Numbered from the stretch's first letter, positions 36,401 to 48,883 are shown. The stretch: DNA of 64,000 nucleotides from Styela clava (GCF_964204865.1 NC_135257.1:9322151-9386150), one strand, 5' to 3'. Notes: a model not told the origin generated them from the letters alone. A program made the numbers and translations.

Positions 36401-38936
36401 CGCCTATTATTGAGTAAAAAATTGAATATATACATGTCGTCTTATATTTCTTGTTAGTGCAATCAAGGAAGAACTGAACAAAGACAAAAATGTATCGTCA
36501 ACACCTACAGAAGAAAATGATGTCGCCGAGCCTTGCATGGGTGGGTGATTGAAATCTTTCTACTTGTTGCCCGAGTAAAAATTTTGTTCGTCCAATTTCA
36601 GGGGCTAACAGCGCCATAGTAATGGTTTTAACTGACTTGTGTTCGGTGTATGGAATATTTATGAAAAGCACTTATCAAATCATGTTACATTTCTCGAAAT
36701 TTCTCGCTGTGTCAGTAATCAAATTCACCACTGTTTTGTGTTCTTTTCGGTCTATCATACAAGTTGACTTAGTTGGGAACCCTGGCACTTATGTATCGCA
36801 GAATCAGCAGTAAAGTCAACGATTCATAACAAAAACCGCATTCAAAAACTTATAGTCATTTGCCCGTTAAACTTATTTTTTGCCAAAGGTCCCGACTGCT
36901 ATTCTTCCTGCAACACTCGCGAACCAGATGAGACGGATTGCCAGTGTTTTTACAAATGCATATCTGGGACTCGCTCTCCAGCTTGCTGTTCGGTGAGTAC
37001 TTACTTTTAACATGTTAGACCAGCGGTTCCCAAACCGCGGCCCGCGGGCCAAATCCGTCCCGCGTAACGGTTTAAAATGACCCGCCGAGCTTGAGTGAAA
37101 TAATGTTTAACAGATTTTGTTTCTTTTGATTCAATTATACCAGTATCTCAATTATACGTACCGGTATTAGGATTACATAGGGTGGTAATTAATAACAGCC
37201 ATATAAGAAAGCTCAGAGATGTCAGAAAACAAACGAAAACTAGACTCTGAAAACAGACGTTTCTTGAATAAATGGCAGTGTTTGTATTTCTGAATCAAAA
37301 AAATCAAACTTCAGCGATTTTTGAACTATTCCAGTTCTGAAGGAATACGCCATTAAGCGCCAATTATGAGTCGAACAAACATGTTTCAGAAAATGTCAAA
37401 TGAAGGTGAATCCATTTCGGGCGCTACATTCTTCCGGCCCTCGAACGTCTCTCCAATTCTGATTTTGGCCCGCGGACATAAAAGTTTGGGAACCCCTGTG
37501 CTAGACCTTTTGACGAGAGTTGTATCTGCGCTATCTCACTATTTATTTTAGTCGTCTAATTTGTAGCAATAATCCTGAGTGGCAAGTAAGGCGATTCCCG
37601 ATAATCTTCCCGATTCTTCGTCCGCTACGCTAGGAAGCGTAAGAGAGTTCTGTATACCACTCAGCAAATAATGTGTGTGCAAAACATACGGACGAAAATG
37701 GAGTTCATATCATTGCTAACAAATAATCCATATCAAGTGTTTACGTATTTTGGGTTTGAGTAAACTAGTGAGTGGTGAGCCGTCGGATTGAAGTTGATAT
37801 ATAGATTTAATCACCTAAATATTAATACATGATTGAGTTCCTCTTACCAAATTTCGTATTTTCAACTGAAATTTATTGGTATTAAATAATGTCAATCGCT
37901 AATATTATAATTTTAATATTTTCAACAGTCTGGCCTGTTGTTCAATCGACAAGAAGGAATGTGTGATTATCCATCAAATACCAATTGCGCTCAACCCGAC
38001 GAAATACCCGAGACTGAGACCGCAACTTCATCTACAGGTAAAAACTGTAAAATCGAATTTAATACAAAAAATTCATGTTTTATTTCATCTAAGATAAAGA
38101 AGAAATACATATCAGATTGAAGATAAACTATTGTATGGTACATTTTGCATGAGTTTTGTTCATAGTTCAATTTGTGAATTTTTACACTTGTAGTACTAAA
38201 ATATTTCTTATTATTGACATGTTATTGGATTTTACAAATATATTCAAGTCACCACAAGCGCATATTTCTAAAAATGAAATAAAAAACTTGAAAGAATATA
38301 ATCAAAGGGAAAGGACGACCAGAGAAATCTTTATGTTTCAATGTAAACCCGGTAGTAAAAAGTACCAGATGTGCATCCAAAATGTAAATATAATAAATAA
38401 AATATCTATTCCAGATCATCGTATACCAACTCCTGTACTTGAATGATATTAATGGCTGTGAAATTCATATGTTATGTAAAGAACAAACCTAAAAGTTAAA
38501 TTTTTTAAAATTTCAATTTTCCCAATTTTTTTTAATCATGAGATCGAATTATTTTTCTTACAAATTTGGTTGTTTTGGAGAAGTATTTAAAAAAATCAAC
38601 AAAGACATATCAAGTTTTGTTGAAATATTTTGAACAGCAAAGACTGATTTGACGAACACGCAATCCACTACCAGTAAATCGACCACAACAGAGCCAATAC
38701 CTGATTCTACTACATCTACTACTGTTACAAGCACTACTACGACCACCACTATCTCTACTACCCCCGCGACAACAATCAATGGTTCTTTCGATTGCAACAA
38801 TCGTGTCGGAACATTTGGCGATCCAATTATTAAACGAAAATTTCATATATGCCTACAAGATGGACGTCATTTCGAGAACATGTGTGCCTACTCTCTAGTA
38901 TTTCTTGACGGGGGATGCACCTGGCCCCCTGCATAG
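30426..38936 (+). CDS. Secreted GH18 chitinase with chitin-binding region
   Basis: Endo-chitinase of the AMCase/chitotriosidase type, hydrolysing beta-1,4-GlcNAc polymers outside the cell. Exons: 30426-30477, 31573-31715, 32061-32222, 32459-32587, 34079-34203, 34400-34526, 34718-34794, 35097-35205, 35632-35751, 36160-36272, 36458-36540, 36889-36992, 37929-38037, 38638-38936. They sum to 1752 nt (583 aa) and all junction phases agree. Exon 1 is a short hydrophobic leader. GH18 spans about residues 22-395: [19 protein letters not shown], the catalytic [10 protein letters not shown] in exon 4 (proton donor Glu, codon 32525-32527), [10 protein letters not shown] and [10 protein letters not shown], so it should be active. 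Exons 12-13 encode a Cys-rich chitin-binding-like block. Exon 14 has a Thr-rich linker and a four-Cys CBM14-type domain ending CTWPPA. The donor of exon 9 (GTTATT) is weak. An alternative last exon lies at 39075. Confidence 0.93.
30907..31338. mobile_element. hAT-like MITE, GGGAT-rich family, copy 1
   Basis: Ends are CAGGCTTG...CAAGCCTG. The flanks ATAAAAGC (30899-30906) and ATATAAGC (31339-31346) are an 8-bp duplication with one mismatch. Subterminal regions are packed with CCATGGGA/GGGATGGGA motifs on both sides. It lies in chitinase intron 1 and shares its interior with the copy at 32786. Confidence 0.85.
32786..33236. mobile_element. hAT-like MITE, GGGAT-rich family, copy 2
   Basis: Same ends (CAGGCTTGTCCATGGG and CCATGGACAAGCCTG) and a collinear interior with the copy at 30907, in the same orientation, inside chitinase intron 4. 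No clear target duplication is visible at this copy. Confidence 0.85.
33610..33745 (+). mobile_element. Probable truncated hAT end
   Basis: CAGTGGTTTTCAACATTTTG followed by a GGAGCGGAA / GCCACGGAACCCC context resembles hAT termini. No right end or target duplication was found. It lies in chitinase intron 4. Confidence 0.35.
37021..37498. mobile_element. hAT deletion derivative with transposase N-terminal fragment
   Basis: Ends CAGCGGTTCCCAAAC...GTTTGGGAACCCCTG. The flanks TGTTAGAC (37013-37020) and TGCTAGAC (37499-37506) are an 8-bp duplication with one mismatch. The interior from 37219 reads [19 protein letters not shown] on the plus strand, the start of a GTF2IRD2/ZBED-type hAT transposase, and then decays. 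It lies in chitinase intron 12. Confidence 0.88.
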
Positions 38937-39074
38937 ACGTCAAAACATCAGAACATCATCATCACTGCCATTACTATTGAATTTTATACCCAATATGTCA
39001 TTTCATCACATCATAAAAATTTTAAGTATACTTTTTGATAACTTTAATGGTTTTGTACTTCATAATATTGACAG

Positions 39075-39358
39075 CATCTTCTACCATGAGTTCAACAGAG
39101 CAAATACCTGTAACGGAAATACCTTTATCATCAACTGTTTCAACAAATCCGTCTTCTGATTCTGATGTATTACCCTATTCAACTACTACAATTACTGCTG
39201 GTAAAGAGTTCTCGTGTAAAGGAAGAAATGGATATTTCGGAGACCCCGTCAACCCACACATCTATCACGAATGTTCTATTGGGCATCATAAAGCTACTTT
39301 AGAGTGTCCAAAAGGTGCGGTCTTTCGTGGAACCTTTTGCACATGGAACAGAAAATAG
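39075..39358 (+). CDS. Alternative terminal exon of the chitinase (second CBM14-type domain)
   Basis: Begins after GACAG in the same phase (1) as the first terminal exon, and also starts CA, so exon 13 can join to either. It codes for a Ser/Thr-rich linker and a chitin-binding domain with the same spacing (RNGYFGDP, YHECS, LECPKGAVF, FCTWNRK) and a stop at 39356-39358. Using it gives a 578-aa protein. Because exon 14 at 38638 ends in its own stop, the two are mutually exclusive. Exon duplication is the simplest origin. Confidence 0.8.
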
Positions 39359-39749
39359 CATTTCTATGATAAGCTCAGTTCATATAGGTGGCATCTATCC
39401 CAATACTACTTTTTGAATATCATTGCACGAACTTTGATTTGTACCAAATTTGAAAATATTCTACCAGTCAATTTTCTAACTCTTTTTCTTGTCACACGTG
39501 GACGCTGTTAGTTGTATTGTCACAACAAGACGATTAACGATATATTTTTGTTTTGGTAATAGAAAACACTGACTGACTGTGTCACTCGGTAAATAGCAAT
39601 TTTTGGATGTGAATTTTTTTTTATCTATCAATATTATCGTTGAATCTTTACCGCTCGACAACTGCCATAGTTGCGTTTGCTTGCGTTGACTTGAATTCCT
39701 ATGTTGTTGTATTATTGGTTCCGCTGTTTTGAAAATATGACATCACAAA

Positions 39750-39755
39750 AATAAA
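39750..39755 (+). terminator. Poly(A) signal of the chitinase gene
   Basis: AATAAA about 390 bases after the second terminal exon. No AATAAA lies between the two terminal exons, so both isoforms may use this site or another nearby. Confidence 0.45.
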
Positions 39756-40930
39756 TATTTGCTTCAACGAACTGAATTTATGTATTGTATAAGTGATGAT
39801 GTCATAATCGGAGTGCATGTAAGTGACTGATTAGTCGACATTTTTTTTCAAATTAAATGTTCTCTGCACCTTTTCCCAGTATTTTACTTCTTATTCCACA
39901 TTTTATAGCTTTGTGAATATTTAATCGTATATCTCACTAATATCCGAAATATAATAATTTGTACTCTGGTTGGAATGACTATAGATAGCATGTTATAAAA
40001 ACTGAGTGCGTTCGATGATTCGAGGAATTGCAACTGAAATGGTACCGATTGCGAATACATCAATTTGCTGAGAAGTGTACTTTTCCCTTTAACGCTAAGG
40101 CCAGCGTCGGAAATAAATGCATTAAAATTGACACGGTTTCAATACTCCAAACCCTGGACGTGTGTTTTTGGTTACTTTGTACTTTCACTTAGAAGATTTA
40201 TTTAGTATAACTGGAATTGACACTTGTCACCGTTAGAAAGTGATGGTTATGAATTTCAACATAATTTTAGAATATACGCTGAGAATATGCCAACCCGTAT
40301 TATCTTTAGGATGTGAATATACGCGGAAAAGGTCGGATCTGAAACAGGTGTGCTATTTTAACTGAGGATCACCAAAATATCAAGTTTAGAATTTGGTAGT
40401 ACAAAACCCTGGTACAGACAAGGCAAATATTTTAGGAATATCAAATGGAACAGAGACATTCACGGTATTTGTATAGGGTGCATACAGTACCTGTACATGG
40501 GTCAGATTACTGCTGGACGAAAGGCTATTGACCTGTAAGTTTATTGACTTTCTGCACTTATCGGAAAGTAAACAGTTTCTGGGTTGTTGAGTCGTTTGAT
40601 TCACTAATAGCATTATATTTTCGAACTGTATTTATTTAACTTAATCTATTGTCTTGTTCGTCCGTGTGGTGCAAAGAAACGATGAGCTTTGAAGTGTGTT
40701 TTAATTCAAGTTTTCAAATATCATAAAATAATAATCAGTCAGAAAGCAATAATGGTATTTTTGAATAAATTATTCCTATGAAATTTTAATATCATATTGG
40801 CAGCTCTACTGCATGTATATATAAATAGTGCCTAAGATCATTGCGTGCGTCAAATTTTTACCAAAATCGAATTGGTTATACACTGATTTATCAGACTTCA
40901 ATACATGACATTTAAAACCACTAATGACCA
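39756..40930. other. Intergenic region between convergent chitinase and FABP genes
   Basis: No supported gene or repeat. The only longer frame (40386-40613, minus) has no domain. Confidence 0.5.
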
Positions 40931-41048
40931 TTTATTTCGAGTAAAAGAACTTGATATAAAATGTTTTCAGGATTTCGAGGCACATAGAAAATAAACGTTA
41001 CAGAAACTTTTGAACTAGAAGTTATGTTGAAATTAAGCGAGTTTAAAA

Positions 41049-42014
41049 CTAGCATCTGTCTGACCACCGGACCATCGAGACTCCTTTCAATGTGAGAGTC
41101 TCCTTCAATTTGCCATCTTCGATTTCTGATATTTGAGAAAAATTCTCTCCTTTCAAGACAATCTTTTCTCCATCCTTAGTGCAAGTTGCCTGTAAATTTA
41201 AAAATGAGTAAGATTGGAGTATTTATTTTACTAAGGTATTGTCAGAATATGGAATTATAGAATATTCCTGTGATAGTTTGTTTTCGGAATTAAATTAAGA
41301 ATCTTATATGTTGCCTTTTTTCCACATTCTTTTGATTCAATTATACCAGTATCTCAATTATACGTACCGGTATTAGGATTACATAGGGCGGTAATTAATA
41401 ACAGTCATATAAGAAAGCTCAGAGATGTCAGAAAACAAACGAAAACTAGACTCTGAAAACAGAGGTTTTTTGGATAAATGGCAGTGTTTGTATTTCTGAA
41501 TTAATTATAATATTTTCCAAAAGAAGCATGAGAAGAAAATTATCAAATTGCAATTAGAAAATCCGGTTTATGCTCATCGTGAGCTAAGGAAATATCGAAC
41601 TGAAAGTAAATTTACTGGCCATACTCAGCATTCGTCTAAGCATCTATTATACCTTTGCGTTTCTGCCATCAGGGAAATTGAAGTCGTTTGGTACTCCCAG
41701 TTGAAAAGTATTCGAAACTGTCTGATTCGGATAAATTCTTTTCACGGTGATGTTGTCACCATCTTGTGTGACTTCAGTTTCCAATGTTGTCTCACTGCCT
41801 CGTTTAATCTGCTCATCGGTTGCTCCTATTGTGTAAAAATGATTTCATTCAACCACCAATAATATCGAAATGACCCAAACAATGATATATTTTTTTTAAT
41901 TTGACTATTATATATGTACTACGATGATATGATAAAACTTATCTCACCACTAGCACCAGCAAACTTCTCATAGTTGTCTCTTTTAACCATCTTGAATTTT
42001 CCGCTGAGAGACAT
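41049..42014 (-). CDS. Fatty-acid-binding protein A (liver-type/FABP10-like)
   Basis: Cytosolic beta-barrel carrier of fatty acids or similar small lipids. Coding exons, in order: 42014-41948 (67 nt), 41825-41653 (173 nt), 41189-41049 (141 nt); 126 aa. The 67 + 173 nt pattern with phases 1 and 0 is the classic FABP gene structure, but the usual third intron is absent. Start MSLSGKFKMVKRDNYEKFAG, then DEQIKRG, VKRIYPNQTVSNTFQLGVP, and the end KGVSMVRWSD. It is the most diverged of the four copies. A good donor (42299/42298) and acceptor (42021) indicate a 5' UTR intron. Reverse-strand AATAAA at 40931-40936. Intron 2 carries a hAT fragment. The ligand cannot be told from sequence. Confidence 0.9.
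41327..41501 (+). mobile_element. 175-bp hAT transposase fragment
   Basis: Matches 37121-37295 over its full length with about five differences by eye, including the frame [13 protein letters not shown]. It has no terminal repeats and sits in intron 2 of FABP gene A, opposite to the gene's strand. Confidence 0.85.
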
Positions 42015-42299
42015 TTTGTTCTAAAAAACAAACGAGAACTCATCGTAATGGGAATTTAGACATGTTAGGTTCATCCATTAACACCCTGTGATGAACATTA
42101 GCAAAACTATTTTTTAATCTCGATACCCCCTCGTAATATTGAATGTTGTATTCTCGCATAGTGTTAAATAACGCCCGATTTTGAATTTTCTCAAATCTTA
42201 CTATTGCTGAAAAACCCATGAAGTTTTCTCTGGTCGTATCTGCTGTACTCATTTGTTCAACAAATTTTTTTATCTAAAAATGTTATAATTTGACTTACC

Positions 42300-44129
42300 T
42301 GATGGGGTTTAACGTAACGGTTTATGGACGAGAAGACAGTTTTACACGTTGTTCAGTCAGTGCCGAAGTGATGCCAGGTCAGCAACTACTGCCGATATTT
42401 ATGCTCTCGGATTATTATGATGAACAAACATCATATAATATCACATCATATAGAATACAAAGGCAGATGGCCGCCTACATAAAAACTGTCGTTATCGATT
42501 GTTTGGTTTTCAGCTGAATTCACAGCGATAAAAAAATCACCTTTGAAATCGGGTGTAGCATATGTTCTATTATACAATGGCCATCACAAAAACAGTTTCG
42601 ATAAACTTGCTTTACGTAACGTCCATGTATGATGACTATATAAATATAAAAATCGTATAATCACGAAATATTTTCATTAAATATATCATGATGTCGGAAT
42701 CTACAAATGTACGGAAGTCAAATATTTACCTGGCTTTAATAGAATGAATTTTGTTCCTATCTACATTTAACCAATTTTGGGATTTTGTGTAAAACGACCT
42801 CGAGGACGAAAATTCGAATAATATATGTCGTACAGCACGTATGATGCATTTTTAATTTTACACAATGTATCTTTGTCAATAGAATAATCTTCACCATTCT
42901 CTCCGTCTTGGCAATAGAAGTCAATTATTGTGAAGTATTAGCAACTGCAGTGTTGCAATGACTCGGCTACTAATTAACGATTCCTAATTTCTTGTTCATA
43001 ATGGATGGAGTAGAAGTAATTTTAAGGGGAATTGCACATTTACGTGGTTGGATTATTAATAGATTGTAGAATAGAAATATTACAGCTCACCTCAAATTAC
43101 TACGGATGTTCCTCGTTCCCATATTGTTTTCATGACAAACGTTCGACGCCGAATTGCCGACAGCCACATTAAACTCCACTGTGACATTTACTACGTAGAA
43201 GCCTATTAATCGACTAGTACATATTTTGAATTTTTTGGTGAAGTTCATCTTGACGATTTTCAGGCAAATTTTTATATTGCAGCAAATTTAATCAACCTTA
43301 TAAATCTAATTTTCGCAATATTCAATTCTCTTCATTTTCCAACGTCGTTTAAAATACTCACAAACACTTTTCAGTCTTCAGGAAGACTCATAGCACATGC
43401 AATGGACAAGTACAAATGTGTATTGCTTCTGGACCAGGAAAAGACATGTTTGAGAGTACGAAAATTAGTCTATACACACTCAGAAAACCTGAAAGTCATT
43501 TGTACTCCCGAGTATTAACGAATATTATCAGAGCAAATTGGGCTCCCAAACATTTGAATGTGATATTTAATTTATTAATTTAATTCAATTCACTTTAATT
43601 TATAGATTTCAAGACAATACCTGTTCATCAGATCTTTGCGTTTCTATTTCCTACAAATATCCGACCATTGAAGAAGGCATGCATACATGTGTTGAAAACA
43701 CATCGGATTTCTACCGGCTTCGCTTTATTTGTTACACACTATCCTTATTAGAATATTTTAAAAAGGGATACAGCTGTTTTAAATTCATATTTGCAAAAAC
43801 TATCATAACACAATGGGAACTATTTTATGCCAAGTGTGTGTTACTAAATTCAGGAATATCACAACTGTTTTTCATGATAGAATTTTTATTATCAAATATG
43901 CAGTCTTTAGTATTTTTACGGGCTCGGTCGGGTGATGTCTAATTATGTGGTAGGTGGCCCTAAAATCACTTCACTTGTTACACCGTGGTAATTCGAAACG
44001 ATAACAAATACTGAGAAGTGCGTCTTCATTGAAATATGGAAATAACAATATACAATTTAAATGAATAGATTTGAAATTCGAAATTCTTTATGTTTACTTT
44101 AACCCTGCTAAAACGCTTAAAATAAACAC
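42300..44129. other. Spacer between FABP genes A and B
   Basis: No exon pattern or repeat recognised. The promoter of gene A should lie in its left part; an AT-rich TATA-like stretch occurs near 42637-42655, but I cannot verify it. Confidence 0.4.
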
Positions 44130-44155
44130 TTTATTCATCTTTATCAATAATTCTT

Positions 44156-44920
44156 TTATTCTTTGACGGACCATCTAGTCATCGTCTTCCCATTGAATGT
44201 CAAAATTTCTTTCAAATTTCCATCAACAATCTCCGAAACACACGAAAAATTGTCGTTACTCATCACTAATTTGCTTCCTTGAAGAGTAACAGTCGCCTGA
44301 GAAAATTACATAATTATTTACAATATGACCTTCCTTCACTATAAAAAAAAAAGATAAAATTATGCTTAGTCAATTTTACTGTAAATCACCAAATAATAGC
44401 GGTTGGCCTGAGTTATCTTCAACCTATGCAACTCGAAAAATTTGTTTTACTTAGAATTAGGAATAAAACTATTCATTAGTTATTCATTGAACTGTGTTAC
44501 CGGTTATCTCTACTTACGACTGCTCGTTTCCCTTCTAACAATGTCAATTTTGCCGGTACACCCAGTGTAAATTTGTTGACCGTAGTCTGGTGAGGAAAAA
44601 TCCGTTTTACCGTATATTTCTCGCCGTCAACCGTTATTTCAGTTGTTGGTCGAGAGTTGCGACCTCTGGCAATCTGATCGTTTGATGCCCCTTGAATTTT
44701 ATGGAAGACAAAATAAGAATAAGATAACATTATTTCTACGAAATAATACGATATAAATATCGTTTGAATTTTGTTCAATTCAACCCATTGGAACCCCATG
44801 TTTTTCTATATGAAAATGTGAAAAAATAAATAAAAATCAGAATAAATTCATACCAATCGCTGTAGCTAATTCGTCATAATTTTCTCTTTTGTCAAGAACG
44901 AAGCTTCCAGCGAAAGACAT
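44156..44920 (-). CDS. Fatty-acid-binding protein B (liver-type/FABP10-like)
   Basis: Same family and architecture as its neighbours: coding exons 44920-44854 (67), 44690-44518 (173), 44296-44156 (141), 126 aa. Visible are MSFAGSFVLDKRENYDELA, NDQIARG, TTEITVDGEKYTVKRIFP, FTLGVPAKLTLLEGKRA, the third-exon core LKEILTFNGKTMTRWS and a stop after KE. An acceptor lies just upstream of the ATG (44937), with a candidate donor at 45092, suggesting a 5' UTR intron. Reverse-strand AATAAA at 44130-44135. Gene A starts 2.1 kb downstream on the same strand. Confidence 0.93.
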
Positions 44921-45092
44921 TTCAATGATATCCAACCTAAAAGTTCATAAAATTTTAATTTAGCACAGCTATAATAAGAATATGTTAGATCTTATTCAAT
45001 CTATTCCTAAAATTAATTATAGAAATAACTTTTAATTCTAAATTTTTATCATAATATGATACAAATTAATATAAAAAAGATTGTACGAGTAC

Positions 45093-46304
45093 CTTTACTA
45101 TTATTCGAAATCAAGTACTGACCATCGGTTACTGATGTAACGAACAACAATAATCTTTTCCGCAGTATTTGCAGTTTCTGACCAATCGTAAAACAACAAT
45201 CCGTTTCTTTAGTTACGAAAGACAATCTTCACATTTTTACGATCTACTTCGTGAGTTCTGTTTGATACTCTATGGGCGGTGTGTTAAATCGGATTTATCT
45301 TTACTGTTGGTTGTTAAAGCTTTGTGATGTCTCTCAACAAAGTCGCAACGTTCGGATTCTTGAAACTGCCAGTCTTATATTAGCTTGAAATAAAAATAAA
45401 GCGTAGTACGTGCTTGCGATAATAAAACATGGTTTTTGGGGCAATTTTGGTATGCAATCTTGCTTAACGTCATCTCAATCGCACCCCAAAGTGACACCAG
45501 TGGTTCCACTTTTGTATGCGTTTCATCTCATAAAGACATTCTCATAGAATTCAGTTCTTGACCCAATACAGATATAAAGTTATATAGTTCTATCGGCATT
45601 TCAAATTTCCCGTATTGTCAGTGTCTAAAGCGTAGTTCTTTACTTTCGCCAATTTTAAAATCATGGAGAAATACACATTGAATTCGAAATTATATACCCT
45701 TGAAATATGGATTTAGACGCGTTTTAGACGTGTTACGGAGATGAGGCCGTAATAGATAGTGTCATCAATATTTTGAAATGCATTGAATTTGATTTTTGCG
45801 TTCCACACAAAATAACACACATCACCACTTATACACTCATGCAAGTTTTGATCTCAAAAAGCGTGGACGTTTAGCGTATGCTACAAACAGTTCGTTACCA
45901 CTCTGGTCATTATAATATAAATTCCTTCTATACGTTATTTTTTAGAAGGGCAATATAAAATTAAAATCTTTAATGGTATGCTGACAAAAGCAAATGAACT
46001 ACATCTTTGCCTATCCCCTTTTACTTTTTAAAAATATTATAGACAATATACTGTTTATTCTGTGACATGTCTCACATGTATACATTAGACTCATATCTGA
46101 CTGCGTGTGGTACTGTTGAGTAAGGCAATGATATCACATCGACAAATCTCATGTTATATCAATTTTAAATGCTGAGCAGATAAATAAATGACGTATTGTT
46201 TCTAATAATGACAATCTAGGACGAAATATGTCAATTTCCAAGTTCTTTCTGGAAGTTTCTTAAAATTTGTTGAAAAGACGCAAAAAAGATCAGTAATACA
46301 TATT
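45093..46304. other. Spacer between FABP genes B and C
   Basis: No gene or repeat recognised; presumably contains the upstream region of gene B. Confidence 0.4.
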
Positions 46305-46636
46305 TTTATTTTTCATTAATGTCAAGCACGAAACACATTTTCAAGCAAAGTTTGCAAATTAACACTTTTATATTCAAAAGCAGAAAGTCACATAATCCAT
46401 AACTGTTCAATACTTCTATAGTACAAAACGGGGTAGTTATGACTTCTAGGCATAAAGCTCTACACAGACAAAGAATTTGTTCTCTAGACATAAACCAAAC
46501 AAGTAATATTTGTGATTAAAATAGCAAAAGTTATTCACAAATCATACTCTACCAAATATGATTAAAAAAATTACGATTCGTAACTAGGTTGATAATCGAA
46601 TTTGTGCTCAAAACGATTGGTAAAAGGACACTTGGA

Positions 46637-47651
46637 TTACTGTTTCTTTGATATTCTCTTCATTGTCTTCCCGTTGAAGGTTATGGTTTCCACCAAGTTT
46701 GAACCATCAAGTTCTGTCACAGATTTGAAATTTGCATTTTGCGTGACAAGTTTCCCACCCTCGAGAGTTGTAGTTGCCTGGTTAAATGTTTCAAATGTAA
46801 TTCCTTTATTAGTATGTGTGGATGTTACAGGTAAATGTTTTCCCATAACTTTATAAAATAAATATACTAGTTGTTCGTGTAGTTGGTACAAGTCAATTGT
46901 AAATACTCAAATGCAGTTACTCGGCAAAATCTCGTGGGGTAAAAATATTGCAGTAATCTAGAGAAAAACATTACCGTTGCTTTTCTGCCCTCAACCAGAG
47001 TAAGTTCTGTTGGAACTCCCAGGGTGAAGGAATTAGTCGTAGTTTGGTTTGGAAATTTACGTGTCACCGTGTAGGAGTCTCCGTTCACTGAGATTTCAGT
47101 CGTAGGGAACACTTTGCTCCCTTTGGCAATCTGATCTGCGGTTGCGCCTAGTTCATGAAAAATTAAATATTCAATATTAGTAAAGATATTAGTTATTTTA
47201 CATTTAGAGTTGTTCACTTGATATGTAAACTATGAAACCGATTTTACATTTTATTCTCAAGCTGAAGTACATTTTTAACGGCGTTTTATATCGCGCTTTT
47301 CATTGAAGGTATGTATATATATAAATGGTGGGTAGCAAAATATACAAATTTGCAATGGTTATAAAGACACATATTATGGAGAAAAGAAATAAATATGTTC
47401 ACACATAATTTTAACATTCTCTCATAATAATGCTTTAGGCAAGTATCTTAATGGGCACGATATTTATAATGATCAAAAACCTACTCAATTTCCCAAACTT
47501 CGGATGAGATATACAAAAAGAGGTACTACTCACTTACTGAAGTTGTATAAAATAATAAAGAAAGAAGTTTTTTCATGTACATACCGCTTGCTTGAGCGAA
47601 CTCATCGTAGTTTTCCCTTTTTTCAAGAATGTAACTTCCAGCAAATGCCAT
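46637..47651 (-). CDS. Fatty-acid-binding protein C (liver-type/FABP10-like)
   Basis: Coding exons 47651-47585 (67), 47147-46975 (173), 46777-46637 (141); 126 aa. Visible are MAFAGSYILEKRENYDEFAQ, TADQIAKGSK, TTEISVNGDSYTVTRKFP, TTTNSFTLGVPTELTLVEG, and the end ETITFNGKTMKRISKKQ. Unlike the other three, which have RWS, its C-terminus has RIS, closer to vertebrate liver FABP. A strong donor AAAG|GTAAGA at 48144/48143 and an acceptor at 47665 indicate a 480-bp 5' UTR intron. Reverse-strand AATAAA at 46305-46310. Confidence 0.94.
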
Positions 47652-48639
47652 GATGTAGTTTTGACTGAAAATAAAGATTCAATGATGGTAATCAGTAGTA
47701 TTTATACATATTTATTTTAAAATCTTATTGTTTGTATGTACCTACATTCAATATAGGGTGTCAGCAAACCTTCTAACAACTCTTATTGGAAGGCATACGG
47801 CATTTTCAGAAAACACTGATAATATTACTTGAAAATGGTTTGCTTGCAAGTTTTGAACGCATTCACAATGATTGTTCGTATCAATTTTTCTAATGACGTT
47901 TGAAGATTTTGTATATTATTTCCGTGCAAGCCTACCTCTTAAATTGTGGTTCAAATAATTTACATACTTAAAAATCGAACACTTGACTTAAAATGTTTTT
48001 CAACAAATAACTTTTCATTCAAACGTGCTAAGGTGCCGTTAAAGGGTGTAAAATATCTCGTTTTTATATAAATTGGTGCGGGGCGTATACAATGTACGGC
48101 ACAGGTAAATTATTATTCTATTCAAACTAATTAAATATCTTACCTTTCAGACGGTCTTGACAATATACAATATCTGTTGACGAGACGTTGGAGAATGATT
48201 TTTACGGACTATTCCTTCTCATTTTATACATTTTTAACGATAATAAAATGTTATTTTTTCTAATTACAAAGCGATTTCATTCTATTTTACGACCTATTTT
48301 AATTGCAGAATTTTTATTCGTAAAATGATTACATCACGATTGTAAAACTATCATGGATGGTCGTGAAATAATTGAATAAATATGATATTTCCTGATATTT
48401 GTTTTTCTTTCTTTTTCGTCAAGTTCGAAAAATTTTATTGGCACAAAGAGAATGTTTAAGAGGTAAGTCGTGTTAGACGGTGAAGGCATGTCTTGAAAAT
48501 TCTAACTTTCAATTTCATTACGTCACACAAACTAATGGTACACTTACATAGCCATTCCGATTTCATTCTTTAAAAATTATTCAAGCATCTGAAAGTACAC
48601 AGCATATATACAATACTGTACACATCCTATCACATGCCG

Positions 48640-48883
48640 GTGATATTAACAGAAGAACATTTCGCGTTAACGTGGCACCTAAAATATTCAAATGGAATTT
48701 TCTGAGATGCAATGCATTGAGGAAATACATCTATTCTATTCGAGAGATGTATCACTGCTTGATTTTTATTAAAAAAAGTATTATTCGTTCGGTTTTCAAC
48801 TTTCTAAAAATATGTGCGGCCCGTCAATGACTTGCAACCCTTAATTTTGGTCCGCGAGCGACAAAAGGTTGCCGACCCCTGAT
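48640..48883 (-). mobile_element. Truncated hAT copy, same family as 59271-60096
   Basis: Read on the minus strand it starts CAGGGGTCGGCAACC and continues with CGCTCGCGG, AATTAAGGGTTGCAAGTC and GGGCCGCACATATTTTTAGA, then jumps to AAAATCAAGCAGTGAT and TCCATTTGAATATTTT. These are two blocks of the 59271 element joined by an internal deletion. The other terminus was not found. Confidence 0.75.

Noticed and set aside
38156-38446. 96-codon plus-strand open frame inside the chitinase intron before the terminal exon
   Set aside because: No domain and no splice sites in the right phase; composition is like intron sequence.
38558-38800. Minus-strand Val-rich open frame
   Set aside because: It is the antisense of the Thr-rich linker in the chitinase terminal exon.
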